From: Pseudacidobacterium sp036264445
GTDB lineage: Bacteria; Acidobacteriota; Terriglobia; Terriglobales; Acidobacteriaceae
Direction: 5' to 3'
DNA length: 28,647 bases
NCBI GenBank assembly: GCA_036264445.1
Contig: DATAQW010000215.1
Span: 1 to 28,647 of the forward strand
Part shown: piece after piece, positions 21,504-28,647 of the stretch
Numbering within the stretch: position 1 is the first letter of the stretch
Layout: each line of letters starts with the position of its first letter
The notes under the pieces: model-generated
The model's database searches: none
Told to the model about the DNA's origin: nothing
The model's input: the letters and a program-made list of their open reading frames with translations, nothing else
Made by a program: the position numbers and the translations under genes

Positions 21504-24500
21504 ATGTTATTCCGGGGTCGTCGTTTTCTCTCTAGATTTGTCACTGTCACAGTTCTATTTGCAGCATTCGCTCTCATACTGCAATCGGTCTCTCGTGCGC
21601 AGACATTTCGCGGAGGCATCAATGGGGCTGTGACCGATCAGGCCGGCGCAGTGGTCGCCGGAGCGCAGGTTGTAGCGACGGCCGATGCAACGCAGGTTCA
21701 GCACACTACTGTTACATCGAGCAGCGGCGAATTCGCATTTCAGGACCTGCCGCTCGGCATCTATACTGTGACGGCGACGGCGAGCGGATTCCAGACTGTC
21801 AGAGTGGGCAACGTAGAGGTGGCTGCCGGCGCCATCTATACTTTGCCGGTCAAGTTGACGGTGGCAACGCAGGCAACTACGGTCGAAGTCTCTGCTGCGG
21901 CGCTGGCACTGGATACCACGACGACGACACAGACAACCGTCCTGAATGAAAAGACAGTGCAGGATCTGCCGCTGAACGGCCGCGACTTTACGCAGATGAT
22001 CGGCTTGACGCCAGGCTTTGCCGGATATGTGGGTGGAGGTTACGGCTCGCTGAACGGCACCCGGGCCAACCAGATGAACTGGCAGATTGACGGAGTTGAT
22101 AACAATGACCTGTGGCACAACATTCCTGCGGTGAACCAGGGCGGTGTTTCCGGGATCGCAGGCATTGTGCTGCCGATCGATGCCGTCGCGGAGTTTTCCG
22201 CGCAGACACAGGCGGCTCCGGAAGCGGGACGCAATCCAGGCGGCACGGTTAATCTCTCTCTGAAATCCGGTACGAACGGCCTGCACGGATCGCTCTACTA
22301 TTACAACCGCAATGAGTTCTTCGGCGCGGGATCGCCTTTCACTCCGGGCGAGAAGCAGAAGGTGCGCAATTACAACTATGGATTCTCGGCCGGTGGGCCG
22401 TTTGTAAAGAACAAGCTCTTCTGGTTTGCGACTTACGAGCACCAGCGGTTTGTGATTGGCCTGCCAGGTCTTGGAACTGAACCGTCAACGGCATGGCAGA
22501 CGGCAACGCAGCCGCTGCTGGACTTCTACCAGAATGTGAACCCGGTAAGCAGCGTGTCCAAGGCTCTGTTGTCCACCTACTGGCCCTCTTACGCTTTAAA
22601 CGGACCGGCGTCGACAAACAACTATCACAGTCCTGATCCTGAATTCGGCTACAGCTACAACGGGCTGGTCAAGGTGGACTGGAACATCAATGACAAAAAC
22701 ACCTTGTCCGCGCGCGTATTCGGCGGACAGGGCAACCAGGTCGCGCCGGTTGGTTCGCAGTTGCTGCCTTATTATGAGGTGGCGCCTCTGCATGTTTTCA
22801 ATTACGCCCTTCTTTATAACCATGTGTTCACTCCTTCCTTGACGAACCAGGTGCTGGCGGGCGTGAACTACTTTAACCAGGTTTTCAGCGACTACACCAC
22901 GGATTTCAATCTCTCTGCCACAGGCCTGGTGACGAATTCCCCGTTTCCGCAGGCCCCGAACATCAAGATCACAGGATTTGATCCAATCGGCCTGACGCCG
23001 CCACAGGGCAGAAACGACATTACCGGCCACCTGACAAACGATCTGGCATGGACGGTCGGCAAGCACCAGTTCAAATTCGGCGGCGAGTACAGACAGGCGC
23101 AGCTGGACGAGTTCTATCACCGCCACACGCAAGGCGTCTTTACCTTCAACGGAGACGCAGCTCAGGCAGGGCAGGACTATAACGCTACAGATAGCGCTGG
23201 AAACTACACCTGCTCACAGGGTTACTTTGCATCAGGCCAGCCCGGGCATGATGCATGCGTGGCGCGCAGCATGGACAGCCACGTCCTGGCACTGAATGAT
23301 TTCCTGACCGGAACTTCCGAATCGTCTTCGATCTCTCAGGGTGATCCAAACCGCCAGGTGTTTGTGAACACCTTTACAGTATTTGCGCAGGACTCCTGGC
23401 AATGGACTCCGGAAATCAACATCAACTATGGCATCCGTTATGACTACATCGGCCCGTTCCACAATGACTGGAAAAATATGTCCGTCTTCCGTCCGGAGAT
23501 AGGAGGCAACGGCATTGCCTTCCAGGGAAATCAGATTGAAAACCTCTTCAACCGCACCTGGACGAACTTCAGCCCGCGTGTCGGTTTCTCATATCAGGTG
23601 AAGCCTAATACCGTTGTTCGCGGCGGATTCGGGTTGTACTTCGATTCATACAACCTGAATCCATTTCTGGATAATCGCCCGGGCAACAACGCGCCCAACG
23701 GCGTAGAAGGCAATCCCGCTGGCAACAACCCTGTCTTCACAGTCGAACAGGGTACGAAGGTTTGGACAGCAGGACAAAGCTTCTTCCCGTCTTCAGAAGG
23801 AAACCTGACCTGCCTGGCGACGCCGGTTCCGGGCGGCGGCGATAACTGCGGCGTCTTTGGTGTGTTCTCAGTAAATAAGAACTTCCGCCCATCTTATAAC
23901 TACAATTTCAACTTCAATATTGAGCAGAGTCTTGGTTCGAAAGCCGTCTTCACCATCGGATACGTCGGCTCGCAGGCGCGCCATCTCCTGTCGATCCTGG
24001 ATATCAACCAGGCTGCTCTCAGCGCTGATGGCGTTGACCAGACCAGTCGCCCTTATTACAACGACCAGCGGATTTATCCGTACGGCCAGCACTACGGCAA
24101 CATCAACCAGATCGAAAGCATCGGCACATCGAACTACAACTCCCTGCAGGCCACCTTCCGCACCAACGCCTGGCATGGGCTTACCTCTCAGGTGGCCTAT
24201 ACCTGGAGCCACAGTCTTGACGAAGTCACGGCCTATCGCGGAGCGCTGCCACAGAACAGCATCGCAACGGGAACAGGCTGCGGTCCGGTTTCGAACGCCG
24301 GCTTTAAGTGCGATTACGGCAACAGCGACTTCGATACACGCAATACTGGAATCATCCAGGTGACCTATGCCGTTCCCGGAGGCAGTCGCTGGAAGGGGCT
24401 TACCCGTGGCTGGGAGCTCAGCAGCCTGATGAACTTCCACGGCGGCCAGCCTTTCAACGTTCTTAGTGATTCAGACAACACGGGAACTGATGAGTTTACG

Positions 24501-24878
24501 CAGCGCTCAAACCTTACCGGCAATCCGTATGCGGGAGACGTGCACCACCAGACGCCGAATGCGAGCTGGCTGAATCCGGATGCGTTCACCGATCCCGTAG
24601 CTGGAACGTTCGGAACTCTTCGCCGCAACCAGTTCTTTGCTCCCGGTTACAGCGACGTGGATTTGTCGGTCTTCAAAAACACCGCAATTAAAGAACGCGT
24701 GACGGTACAGTTCCGCGCGGAAATGTTCAATCTCCTCAATCGCGCGAACTATGCTCCGCCGGATGTGAAGGCAAACGCGTTCTCTCTTTATGACACAATC
24801 GGCGACTACAATGGTGCCCCTGGCATCGGCGCGGGTGAGCCGTTCAATACGCAGCTGGCTTTAAAGGTCATTTTCTAA
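21504..24878 (+). CDS. TonB-dependent outer-membrane receptor, Oar-like with CarboxypepD-reg-like domain
   Basis: This 1124-residue outer-membrane transporter has a Sec signal peptide (1-33, ending SRAQ), a carboxypeptidase-regulatory-like beta-sandwich (about 38-115, GAVTDQAGAVVAGAQV), a plug domain (about 140-250, with VQDLPLNGRDFTQMIGLTPGF split here only for length) and a long beta-barrel ending in the C-terminal Phe (LALKVIF) recognised by the outer-membrane assembly machinery. It should bind and import a large ligand, here likely a glycan fragment, using TonB energy. GGAGG at 21491-21495 supports ATG at 21504 over the longer open frame. The preceding 500 bases hold its regulatory region. 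Such large receptors are typical of acidobacteria; the substrate is suggested only by the GH28/GH105 genes upstream. Confidence 0.92.
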   Translation: MLFRGRRFLSRFVTVTVLFAAFALILQSVSRAQTFRGGINGAVTDQAGAVVAGAQVVATADATQVQHTTVTSSSGEFAFQDLPLGIYTVTATASGFQTVRVGNVEVAAGAIYTLPVKLTVATQATTVEVSAAALALDTTTTTQTTVLNEKTVQDLPLNGRDFTQMIGLTPGFAGYVGGGYGSLNGTRANQMNWQIDGVDNNDLWHNIPAVNQGGVSGIAGIVLPIDAVAEFSAQTQAAPEAGRNPGGTVNLSLKSGTNGLHGSLYYYNRNEFFGAGSPFTPGEKQKVRNYNYGFSAGGPFVKNKLFWFATYEHQRFVIGLPGLGTEPSTAWQTATQPLLDFYQNVNPVSSVSKALLSTYWPSYALNGPASTNNYHSPDPEFGYSYNGLVKVDWNINDKNTLSARVFGGQGNQVAPVGSQLLPYYEVAPLHVFNYALLYNHVFTPSLTNQVLAGVNYFNQVFSDYTTDFNLSATGLVTNSPFPQAPNIKITGFDPIGLTPPQGRNDITGHLTNDLAWTVGKHQFKFGGEYRQAQLDEFYHRHTQGVFTFNGDAAQAGQDYNATDSAGNYTCSQGYFASGQPGHDACVARSMDSHVLALNDFLTGTSESSSISQGDPNRQVFVNTFTVFAQDSWQWTPEININYGIRYDYIGPFHNDWKNMSVFRPEIGGNGIAFQGNQIENLFNRTWTNFSPRVGFSYQVKPNTVVRGGFGLYFDSYNLNPFLDNRPGNNAPNGVEGNPAGNNPVFTVEQGTKVWTAGQSFFPSSEGNLTCLATPVPGGGDNCGVFGVFSVNKNFRPSYNYNFNFNIEQSLGSKAVFTIGYVGSQARHLLSILDINQAALSADGVDQTSRPYYNDQRIYPYGQHYGNINQIESIGTSNYNSLQATFRTNAWHGLTSQVAYTWSHSLDEVTAYRGALPQNSIATGTGCGPVSNAGFKCDYGNSDFDTRNTGIIQVTYAVPGGSRWKGLTRGWELSSLMNFHGGQPFNVLSDSDNTGTDEFTQRSNLTGNPYAGDVHHQTPNASWLNPDAFTDPVAGTFGTLRRNQFFAPGYSDVDLSVFKNTAIKERVTVQFRAEMFNLLNRANYAPPDVKANAFSLYDTIGDYNGAPGIGAGEPFNTQLALKVIF

Positions 24879-24889
24879 TCGCAAAACCT

Positions 24890-24915
24890 GCACACGACTT
24901 GCTGTGTGTGCTTTT
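24890..24915 (+). terminator. Hairpin with T run after the TonB receptor gene
   Basis: GCACACG (24890-24896) and TGTGTGC (24905-24911) pair over seven positions (one G-T) around an eight-base loop, followed by TTTT at 24912-24915, 11 bases after the receptor stop. This is a credible intrinsic terminator, separating the receptor from the oxidase operon. Confidence 0.55.
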
Positions 24916-24989
24916 GCACAGCGCGGATTTATAAGGGGCCTATCCGGTTTGTGCAGGGAGGTCTCTGCACGAAAAACACATGAGGTGAG

Positions 24990-26567
24990 ATGTTTATGGG
25001 ATTGACTCGACGCGATTTTTTGATGCGTGTTGGCCAGGCGGGCGGATACAGTGCCGCATTCGTAATGATGCAATCGCTTGGTTTGCTGCCCGCTCCTGAA
25101 GCTTATGCTCAGGCAGCTTTGAAACCTGTGCAAGGCAACGGCACACGTGTTGTGATTCTCGGAGGCGGCATTGCCGGTCTGGTTTCAGCATATGAACTGG
25201 GCAAAGCCGGATACCGATGTACTGTGCTCGAGGCGCGCGAACGCGTTGGTGGCCGTAACTGGAGTATTCGTCGCGGTACGAAGGTCAACTTTGCCGACGG
25301 CACGGAACAGGCATGCGCTTTTGAAGAAGGCCACTATTTCAACGCTGGGCCAGCGCGTTTGCCCTCCATTCATACCACAATGCTTGGCTATTGCCGCGAA
25401 CTCGGCGTTCCCCTCGAAGTGGAAGTGAACACCTCTCGCGGAACCTTGCTGCAATGCGACAAGATGAACGGCGGCATCGCAGTCGAGCAGCGGCAGATGG
25501 TGAATGACACACGCGGCCATGTCTCTGAGCTGCTGGCCAAGAGCATCAAAAAAGGCGCTCTCGACGAGGAAGTTACTTCTGAAGATAAAGAGCGCATGCT
25601 TGCGTTTTTGCGTGAGTATGGCGACCTGACTCCGGATGGTGCCTACAAGGGTTCGCAGAGATCGGGTTTTAAGGTGTATCCGGGCGCTGGCCCAGAGAAA
25701 CCCGAAGCGAAAGACCCATTGCCGATGCACGCATTACTCGATGCAGATCTATGGCAGGGCCTGCTGGCTGAAGATGTTATTGACTGGCAGGCTACGATGT
25801 TCCAGCCCATCGGAGGCATGGACCGTATTCCCGCCGCTTTCGAAAAGAAGCTTGGAAACGTCATCCATTACGGCGCCGAGGTGAAGCAGATACGTCAGTC
25901 GCGAGCGGGAGTCACCGTCACCTATCGCGACAGCAAGACAGGAAAATCAGAAACAATCAATGCCGATTACTGCATTTGCGCCATGCCTTTCAGTGTGGTC
26001 AAGCATCTTGATGCCGACTTTTCTCCAGACGTGAAGGAACTGATTGATGCCAGCAGCTACGACTCCGGTTATAAGGTGGCATGGGAATCACGGCGTTTCT
26101 GGGAGCAGGACTATAACATCTACGGTGGCCTCTCATATCTTCGCCAGACAGTAGATGTGGTGTGGTATCCAAGCGCGTCGTTCTTCTCGCAGGCCGGCGT
26201 GATTGTTGGGGGGTACTCGATTGAGAATGGAACGCCATTCGGACGGCTGCCTGATTTGCAGGCCAAGCTGGAGGCATCGCGTGCTGCGATTGAGAAGCTG
26301 CATCCAGGCCATTCAACAGAACTGAAGAATCCTGTTTACATCAACTGGGGCGAGATTCCGTTTAACTACGGGTCGTGGATCCACGGATACGGCAGAGATT
26401 ACGAAAAGACCTATAAGCGCATTATCGTTCCAGACCGTCGCGTATACTTCGCCGGCGATCATACCAGCCACATCATTGGCTGGCAGGAGGGCGCGGCGCT
26501 TTCGGCCCACCGCACCATCAACCAGATCGGCGCAGCGATACAGCAGGGAGGAACCAGTGCGGCTTAA
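24990..26567 (+). CDS. Tat-exported flavin amine oxidase (L-amino acid/monoamine oxidase family)
   Basis: This 525-residue FAD enzyme oxidises an amine or amino acid to an imine, passing electrons to O2 or another acceptor. The signal is of Tat type (LTRRDFLMR at 5-13, then a hydrophobic core ending AYAQ near 41). The dinucleotide-binding motif GGGIAGLVSAYEL is at 58-70, the GGR motif at 87-89, and the C-terminal FAD-contact block FAGDHTSHIIGWQEGA near 487-502. ATG at 24990 follows GAGG; ATG at 24996 is an alternative. The stop overlaps the start of an exported RidA gene by 11 bases, strongly suggesting joint function. The substrate is not known; the family includes L-amino acid oxidases and tryptophan-derived oxidases. 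Confidence 0.88.
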   Translation: MFMGLTRRDFLMRVGQAGGYSAAFVMMQSLGLLPAPEAYAQAALKPVQGNGTRVVILGGGIAGLVSAYELGKAGYRCTVLEARERVGGRNWSIRRGTKVNFADGTEQACAFEEGHYFNAGPARLPSIHTTMLGYCRELGVPLEVEVNTSRGTLLQCDKMNGGIAVEQRQMVNDTRGHVSELLAKSIKKGALDEEVTSEDKERMLAFLREYGDLTPDGAYKGSQRSGFKVYPGAGPEKPEAKDPLPMHALLDADLWQGLLAEDVIDWQATMFQPIGGMDRIPAAFEKKLGNVIHYGAEVKQIRQSRAGVTVTYRDSKTGKSETINADYCICAMPFSVVKHLDADFSPDVKELIDASSYDSGYKVAWESRRFWEQDYNIYGGLSYLRQTVDVVWYPSASFFSQAGVIVGGYSIENGTPFGRLPDLQAKLEASRAAIEKLHPGHSTELKNPVYINWGEIPFNYGSWIHGYGRDYEKTYKRIIVPDRRVYFAGDHTSHIIGWQEGAALSAHRTINQIGAAIQQGGTSAA

Positions 26568-27024
26568 AAAGATGAACCTTGTGATGGCGGTCCTGTTGTT
26601 GACGGTTGCGGGGATGCGCGCGCAAACTGTGCGCATTCCCCTTCCGAACTCAAACTTTCCGATTTCTCAGGGAGTGTGGGTGGGAGACACCCTTTATTTG
26701 AGCGGCATGATTGATTTTTCGATCATGCACGGCGCCCCCGGTGACACCAAAGCGCAAACCATAAACACTATGAAGCAGATTCAACAGGCGCTGGAAGCGC
26801 AGAAGCTTACGCTGGGCGATGTGGTGATGATGCATGCGTACCTCGCAGGCGATCCAGCTAAAGGCGGCAAAATGGATTTTGCCGGATTCATGGAGGGCTA
26901 CACGCAATTCTTCGGTACCAAGGAGCAGCCCAACAAGCCTGCGCGCAGCGCCATGCAGGTGGCGGCGCTGGCTACTCCTGCCGCACTCGTGGAAATTGAG
27001 GTGATCGCAGTAAAACCCAAATAA
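26557..27024 (+). CDS. Exported RidA family enamine/imine deaminase
   Basis: This 155-residue protein has a signal peptide (KK, then LVMAVLLLTVAG, cleavage probably after RAQ at 21-23) followed by a complete RidA/YjgF fold. RidA enzymes hydrolyse reactive 2-enamine or imine intermediates to keto acids and ammonia. The substrate-binding Arg is kept (PARSAMQ, Arg130) as is the late EIEVIAV block (Glu148). The start is GTG at 26557, with GGAGG (26547-26551) five bases upstream; an ATG at 26572 has no such site. The first ten bases of the gene overlap the amine oxidase. An exported RidA beside an exported amine oxidase is unusual and functionally logical: the oxidase makes imines, RidA clears them. 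The position relative to the membrane is inferred from the signal only. Confidence 0.92.
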   Translation: MRLKKMNLVMAVLLLTVAGMRAQTVRIPLPNSNFPISQGVWVGDTLYLSGMIDFSIMHGAPGDTKAQTINTMKQIQQALEAQKLTLGDVVMMHAYLAGDPAKGGKMDFAGFMEGYTQFFGTKEQPNKPARSAMQVAALATPAALVEIEVIAVKPK

Positions 27025-27125
27025 GAGGCTTCAAATTAAATCAACGCCGTTCCTCAAAAAAAATCCATTGCCACTGGCGATATACTCAGGAAAGAATTCC
27101 ACTTTCCCAGTTAAAGAGGCGCGCC

Positions 27126-27686
27126 ATGCTGATCACCCTGCTCGAGCTCGAACGGGAACCGCTCGAATTTGACGTCGAAATTGAGCCAAAAATCGTCGAT
27201 TTTGGTCCAGAAATAGAGCAAAAAGGGCCACTTTTTGTCGCTGGACGCGCCGATCTAATCGAAGAGCATCGGGGAACGCGCGAGATCGTGGAAGATATCC
27301 GCGTGCGGGCGAAATATCAGGGAAAGGTGGATGTGGCTTGTGCCCGCTGCCTGGAGCCGGTTGAGCACAGCCTTGAAGGCGAATTTGATCTGATCTTCAG
27401 GCCTTTAGGCATCGAAGATGGCGACGATCACTCCATTAGCACATCCGAGACGGAAATCGGTTATTATCAAAAGAGTGGCCTTGTGCTGGAAGACGTACTG
27501 CGGGAGCAGGTGCTTTTGTCCCTTCCCGCCAGAACACTATGCCGCCAGGACTGCAAGGGGCTTTGCCCACGCTGCGGCCAGAACCTGAACTCCGAAGCCT
27601 GCGCATGTGAAACGGCGCCTGTCGATCCGCGCTGGTCGGCGCTTTCGGGTTTAAGTTCAAGTCTGCGCAGCCGGATGAAATCGTGA
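27126..27686 (+). CDS. yceD: YceD/DUF177 family protein
   Basis: This 186-residue protein is of the DUF177 (YceD) family, found immediately upstream of rpmF in most bacteria and linked to 23S rRNA accumulation. It has the family's N-terminal beta-rich region, a CxxC pair (Cys72 and Cys75, VACARCLEPVE), and the C-terminal block CRQDCKGLCPRCGQNLN (Cys139, 143, 147, 150) with further Cys 159 and 161. The short hydrophilic start and lack of signal place it in the cytoplasm. The rpmF start lies 56 bases downstream, so the two are expected to be co-transcribed. A TATACT near 27081 might be its -10 element, but no matching -35 is seen. Confidence 0.9.
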   Translation: MLITLLELEREPLEFDVEIEPKIVDFGPEIEQKGPLFVAGRADLIEEHRGTREIVEDIRVRAKYQGKVDVACARCLEPVEHSLEGEFDLIFRPLGIEDGDDHSISTSETEIGYYQKSGLVLEDVLREQVLLSLPARTLCRQDCKGLCPRCGQNLNSEACACETAPVDPRWSALSGLSSSLRSRMKS

Positions 27687-27742
27687 TTGTGAGCTCTGTG
27701 TGGCCGTAAGCGGTCCGGATGCTCAATTGAAAGGAATTTGTT

Positions 27743-27928
27743 ATGCCGAATCCAAAGCGGCGCCACTCCAAGGCCCGCACTGCAAAGCGCCGCGCGCACG
27801 ATGCGCTCACATCCACCGGGCTCTCCGAGTGCCCGAACTGCCATGAGCGCAAGCTTCCTCACCGTGCCTGCCCCAAGTGCGGTACTTACAAGGGCCGCGA
27901 AGTGCTTGAAGTAAAGGAAACCAGCTAG
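27743..27928 (+). CDS. rpmF: 50S ribosomal protein L32
   Basis: This 61-residue ribosomal protein has the invariant start MPNPKRRHSKARTAKRR and a zinc-binding four-cysteine knuckle (Cys30, Cys33, Cys43, Cys46), so it is the C+ form of L32. It is a structural component of the large subunit near the peptidyl-transferase side. AAAGGA lies seven bases upstream of the ATG. It sits in the usual yceD-rpmF-plsX order, which links ribosome and phospholipid synthesis. Sequence and length are normal. Confidence 0.97.
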   Translation: MPNPKRRHSKARTAKRRAHDALTSTGLSECPNCHERKLPHRACPKCGTYKGREVLEVKETS

Positions 27929-27940
27929 TTCCAGCCTACG

Positions 27941-28647
27941 ATGCTGACCCATATCGCTCTCGATGCCATGGGCGCTGACAAGGCGCCTGAGCCGGAGATT
28001 CGAGGCGCGATCCTTGCCTGCCGTACTCTGCCTGTGCGTGTGCATCTGGTGGGACCTCAGGAGCGGTTGCGCCCATTGCTATACGAGTATCTGGATGGAG
28101 AGCGTCTCCCTATTGATGTAGTTCACGCGAGTGAACACATCAGCATGGATGAGAAGGCGGCGCACGCTGTTCGCACCAAACGCGACAGCTCGATGCGCAT
28201 CGGCCTGCGGCTTGTTCGCGAAAAGAAGGTCGCCGGCTTCATCACAGCCGGCAATACCGGGGCCGCGATGGCCACGGCTAAAATGGTGCTCGGCGCGCTG
28301 CCCGGCGTAGACCGTCCTGCGCTCGCCGTGGTGATGCCTACAACCGCAGGATCTCCCTGTGTGTTGCTTGACGTAGGCGCGAATGTGGATTGCAAGCCGC
28401 AGAACCTGGAACAATTCGCCGTGATGGGCGAGTTGTATGCGCGTAGCGTTCTCAAAATTTCGCGGCCGCGAGTTGGGCTGCTTTCTATCGGAGAAGAAGA
28501 AGGCAAAGGCAACGAACTGACGGCGGAAACGCTGCCGTTGCTGAAACAGCTTCCGATTAATTTTATTGGCAATGTCGAAGGGCGCGATATCTACAACGGT
28601 CACGCCGATGTGATTGTGTGCGATGGATTTGTGGGCAACGTCGCGCT
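27941..28647 (+). CDS. plsX: Phosphate acyltransferase PlsX, 5' part
   Basis: The gene starts with ATG at 27941, 12 bases after rpmF, and runs off the window after 235 codons and two bases. It makes acyl-phosphate from acyl-ACP for phosphatidic acid synthesis, as a peripheral membrane protein. The N-terminal IALDAMGADKAPE motif, the HASEHISMDEKAAHAVR segment, the TAGNTGAAMATAKMVLG loop and the LLDVGANVDCKP motif are all typical of PlsX. Usual length is about 330-350 residues, so roughly two thirds is visible. Typically fabH and fabD follow, outside the window. Confidence 0.96.
   Translation, partial: MLTHIALDAMGADKAPEPEIRGAILACRTLPVRVHLVGPQERLRPLLYEYLDGERLPIDVVHASEHISMDEKAAHAVRTKRDSSMRIGLRLVREKKVAGFITAGNTGAAMATAKMVLGALPGVDRPALAVVMPTTAGSPCVLLDVGANVDCKPQNLEQFAVMGELYARSVLKISRPRVGLLSIGEEEGKGNELTAETLPLLKQLPINFIGNVEGRDIYNGHADVIVCDGFVGNVA

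Noticed and set aside
21555..22442. A 295-codon open frame antisense to the TonB receptor
   Set aside because: It is composition-driven shadow of a strong gene: Arg-rich, no domain, no ribosome-binding site.
22596..23132. A 178-codon frame antisense to the TonB receptor barrel
   Set aside because: Same reason; the receptor frame is continuous and clearly real here.
24951..24970. GTGCAG/CTGCAC hairpin upstream of the amine oxidase as a riboswitch
   Set aside because: Only six base pairs and no larger conserved structure is visible; the ribosome-binding site used lies outside it.
1..28647. CRISPR arrays or insertion sequences
   Set aside because: No regularly spaced repeats, no transposase-like frame and no terminal inverted repeats with target duplication were found by eye.

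Overview
The window looks like a chromosomal segment from a free-living, polysaccharide-degrading Gram-negative bacterium, most likely an acidobacterium of the Terriglobia/Acidobacteriaceae type. This is inference from content: a very large Oar-like TonB-dependent receptor with an N-terminal carboxypeptidase-regulatory-like domain, several Tat-exported enzymes (Gfo/Idh oxidoreductase, multicopper oxidase, GH127, GH28-like, amine oxidase), a YXWXGXW-repeat protein, and a C-terminal domain at 17.4-17.75 kb that I associate with acidobacterial regulators. No 16S gene is present, so the taxon is not proven.

Layout. 1-0.42 kb: 3' end of an RlpA-like protein with a SPOR domain. 0.58-4.8 kb: a tight co-directional run of four genes (exported Gfo/Idh oxidoreductase, Tat multicopper oxidase, DoxX membrane protein, Fpg/Nei-type DNA glycosylase). 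4.83-4.92 kb: tRNA-Leu(CAG) on the minus strand with a good sigma70-like promoter. 5.05-6.1 kb: a small protein resembling an isolated histidine-kinase DHp hairpin, osmC, and a 64-residue zinc-ribbon protein. 6.1-9.03 kb (minus): GH127 beta-L-arabinofuranosidase, a small coiled-coil ORF overlapping the end of a PadR/YqjI-like regulator gene, and two palindromic operators in front of that regulator. 9.2-10.85 kb (plus): an A+T-rich DUF262 gene followed in the same frame, after one TAA and one codon, by an HNH nuclease gene. 10.98-14.33 kb (minus): a secreted protein of unknown function translationally coupled to an M28 peptidase, then mutY. 14.4-17.75 kb: PAS histidine kinase, ArsR-type regulator, YXWXGXW-repeat protein, TIM-barrel sugar isomerase, and an apparently truncated regulator domain. 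17.76-24.9 kb: divergent GH28-like and GH105 genes and the TonB receptor. 24.99-27.02 kb: exported flavin amine oxidase overlapping an exported RidA. 27.1 kb to the end: the conserved yceD-rpmF-plsX housekeeping cluster, cut by the window edge.

How parts work together. GH127, the GH28-like protein, GH105 and the TonB receptor are consistent with breakdown and import of pectin or rhamnogalacturonan fragments and arabinose-containing glycans. The amine oxidase and RidA pair suggests envelope-located oxidation of an amine or amino acid followed by hydrolysis of the reactive imine. The Fpg/Nei enzyme and MutY are both oxidative DNA-damage repair enzymes.

Most notable signals: the DUF262/HNH pair (a GmrSD-like defence candidate) split by a single in-frame stop; the exported amine oxidase-RidA overlap; the standalone DHp-like protein; and the PadR double operator. 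I saw no CRISPR array, insertion sequence, integrase or rRNA gene.
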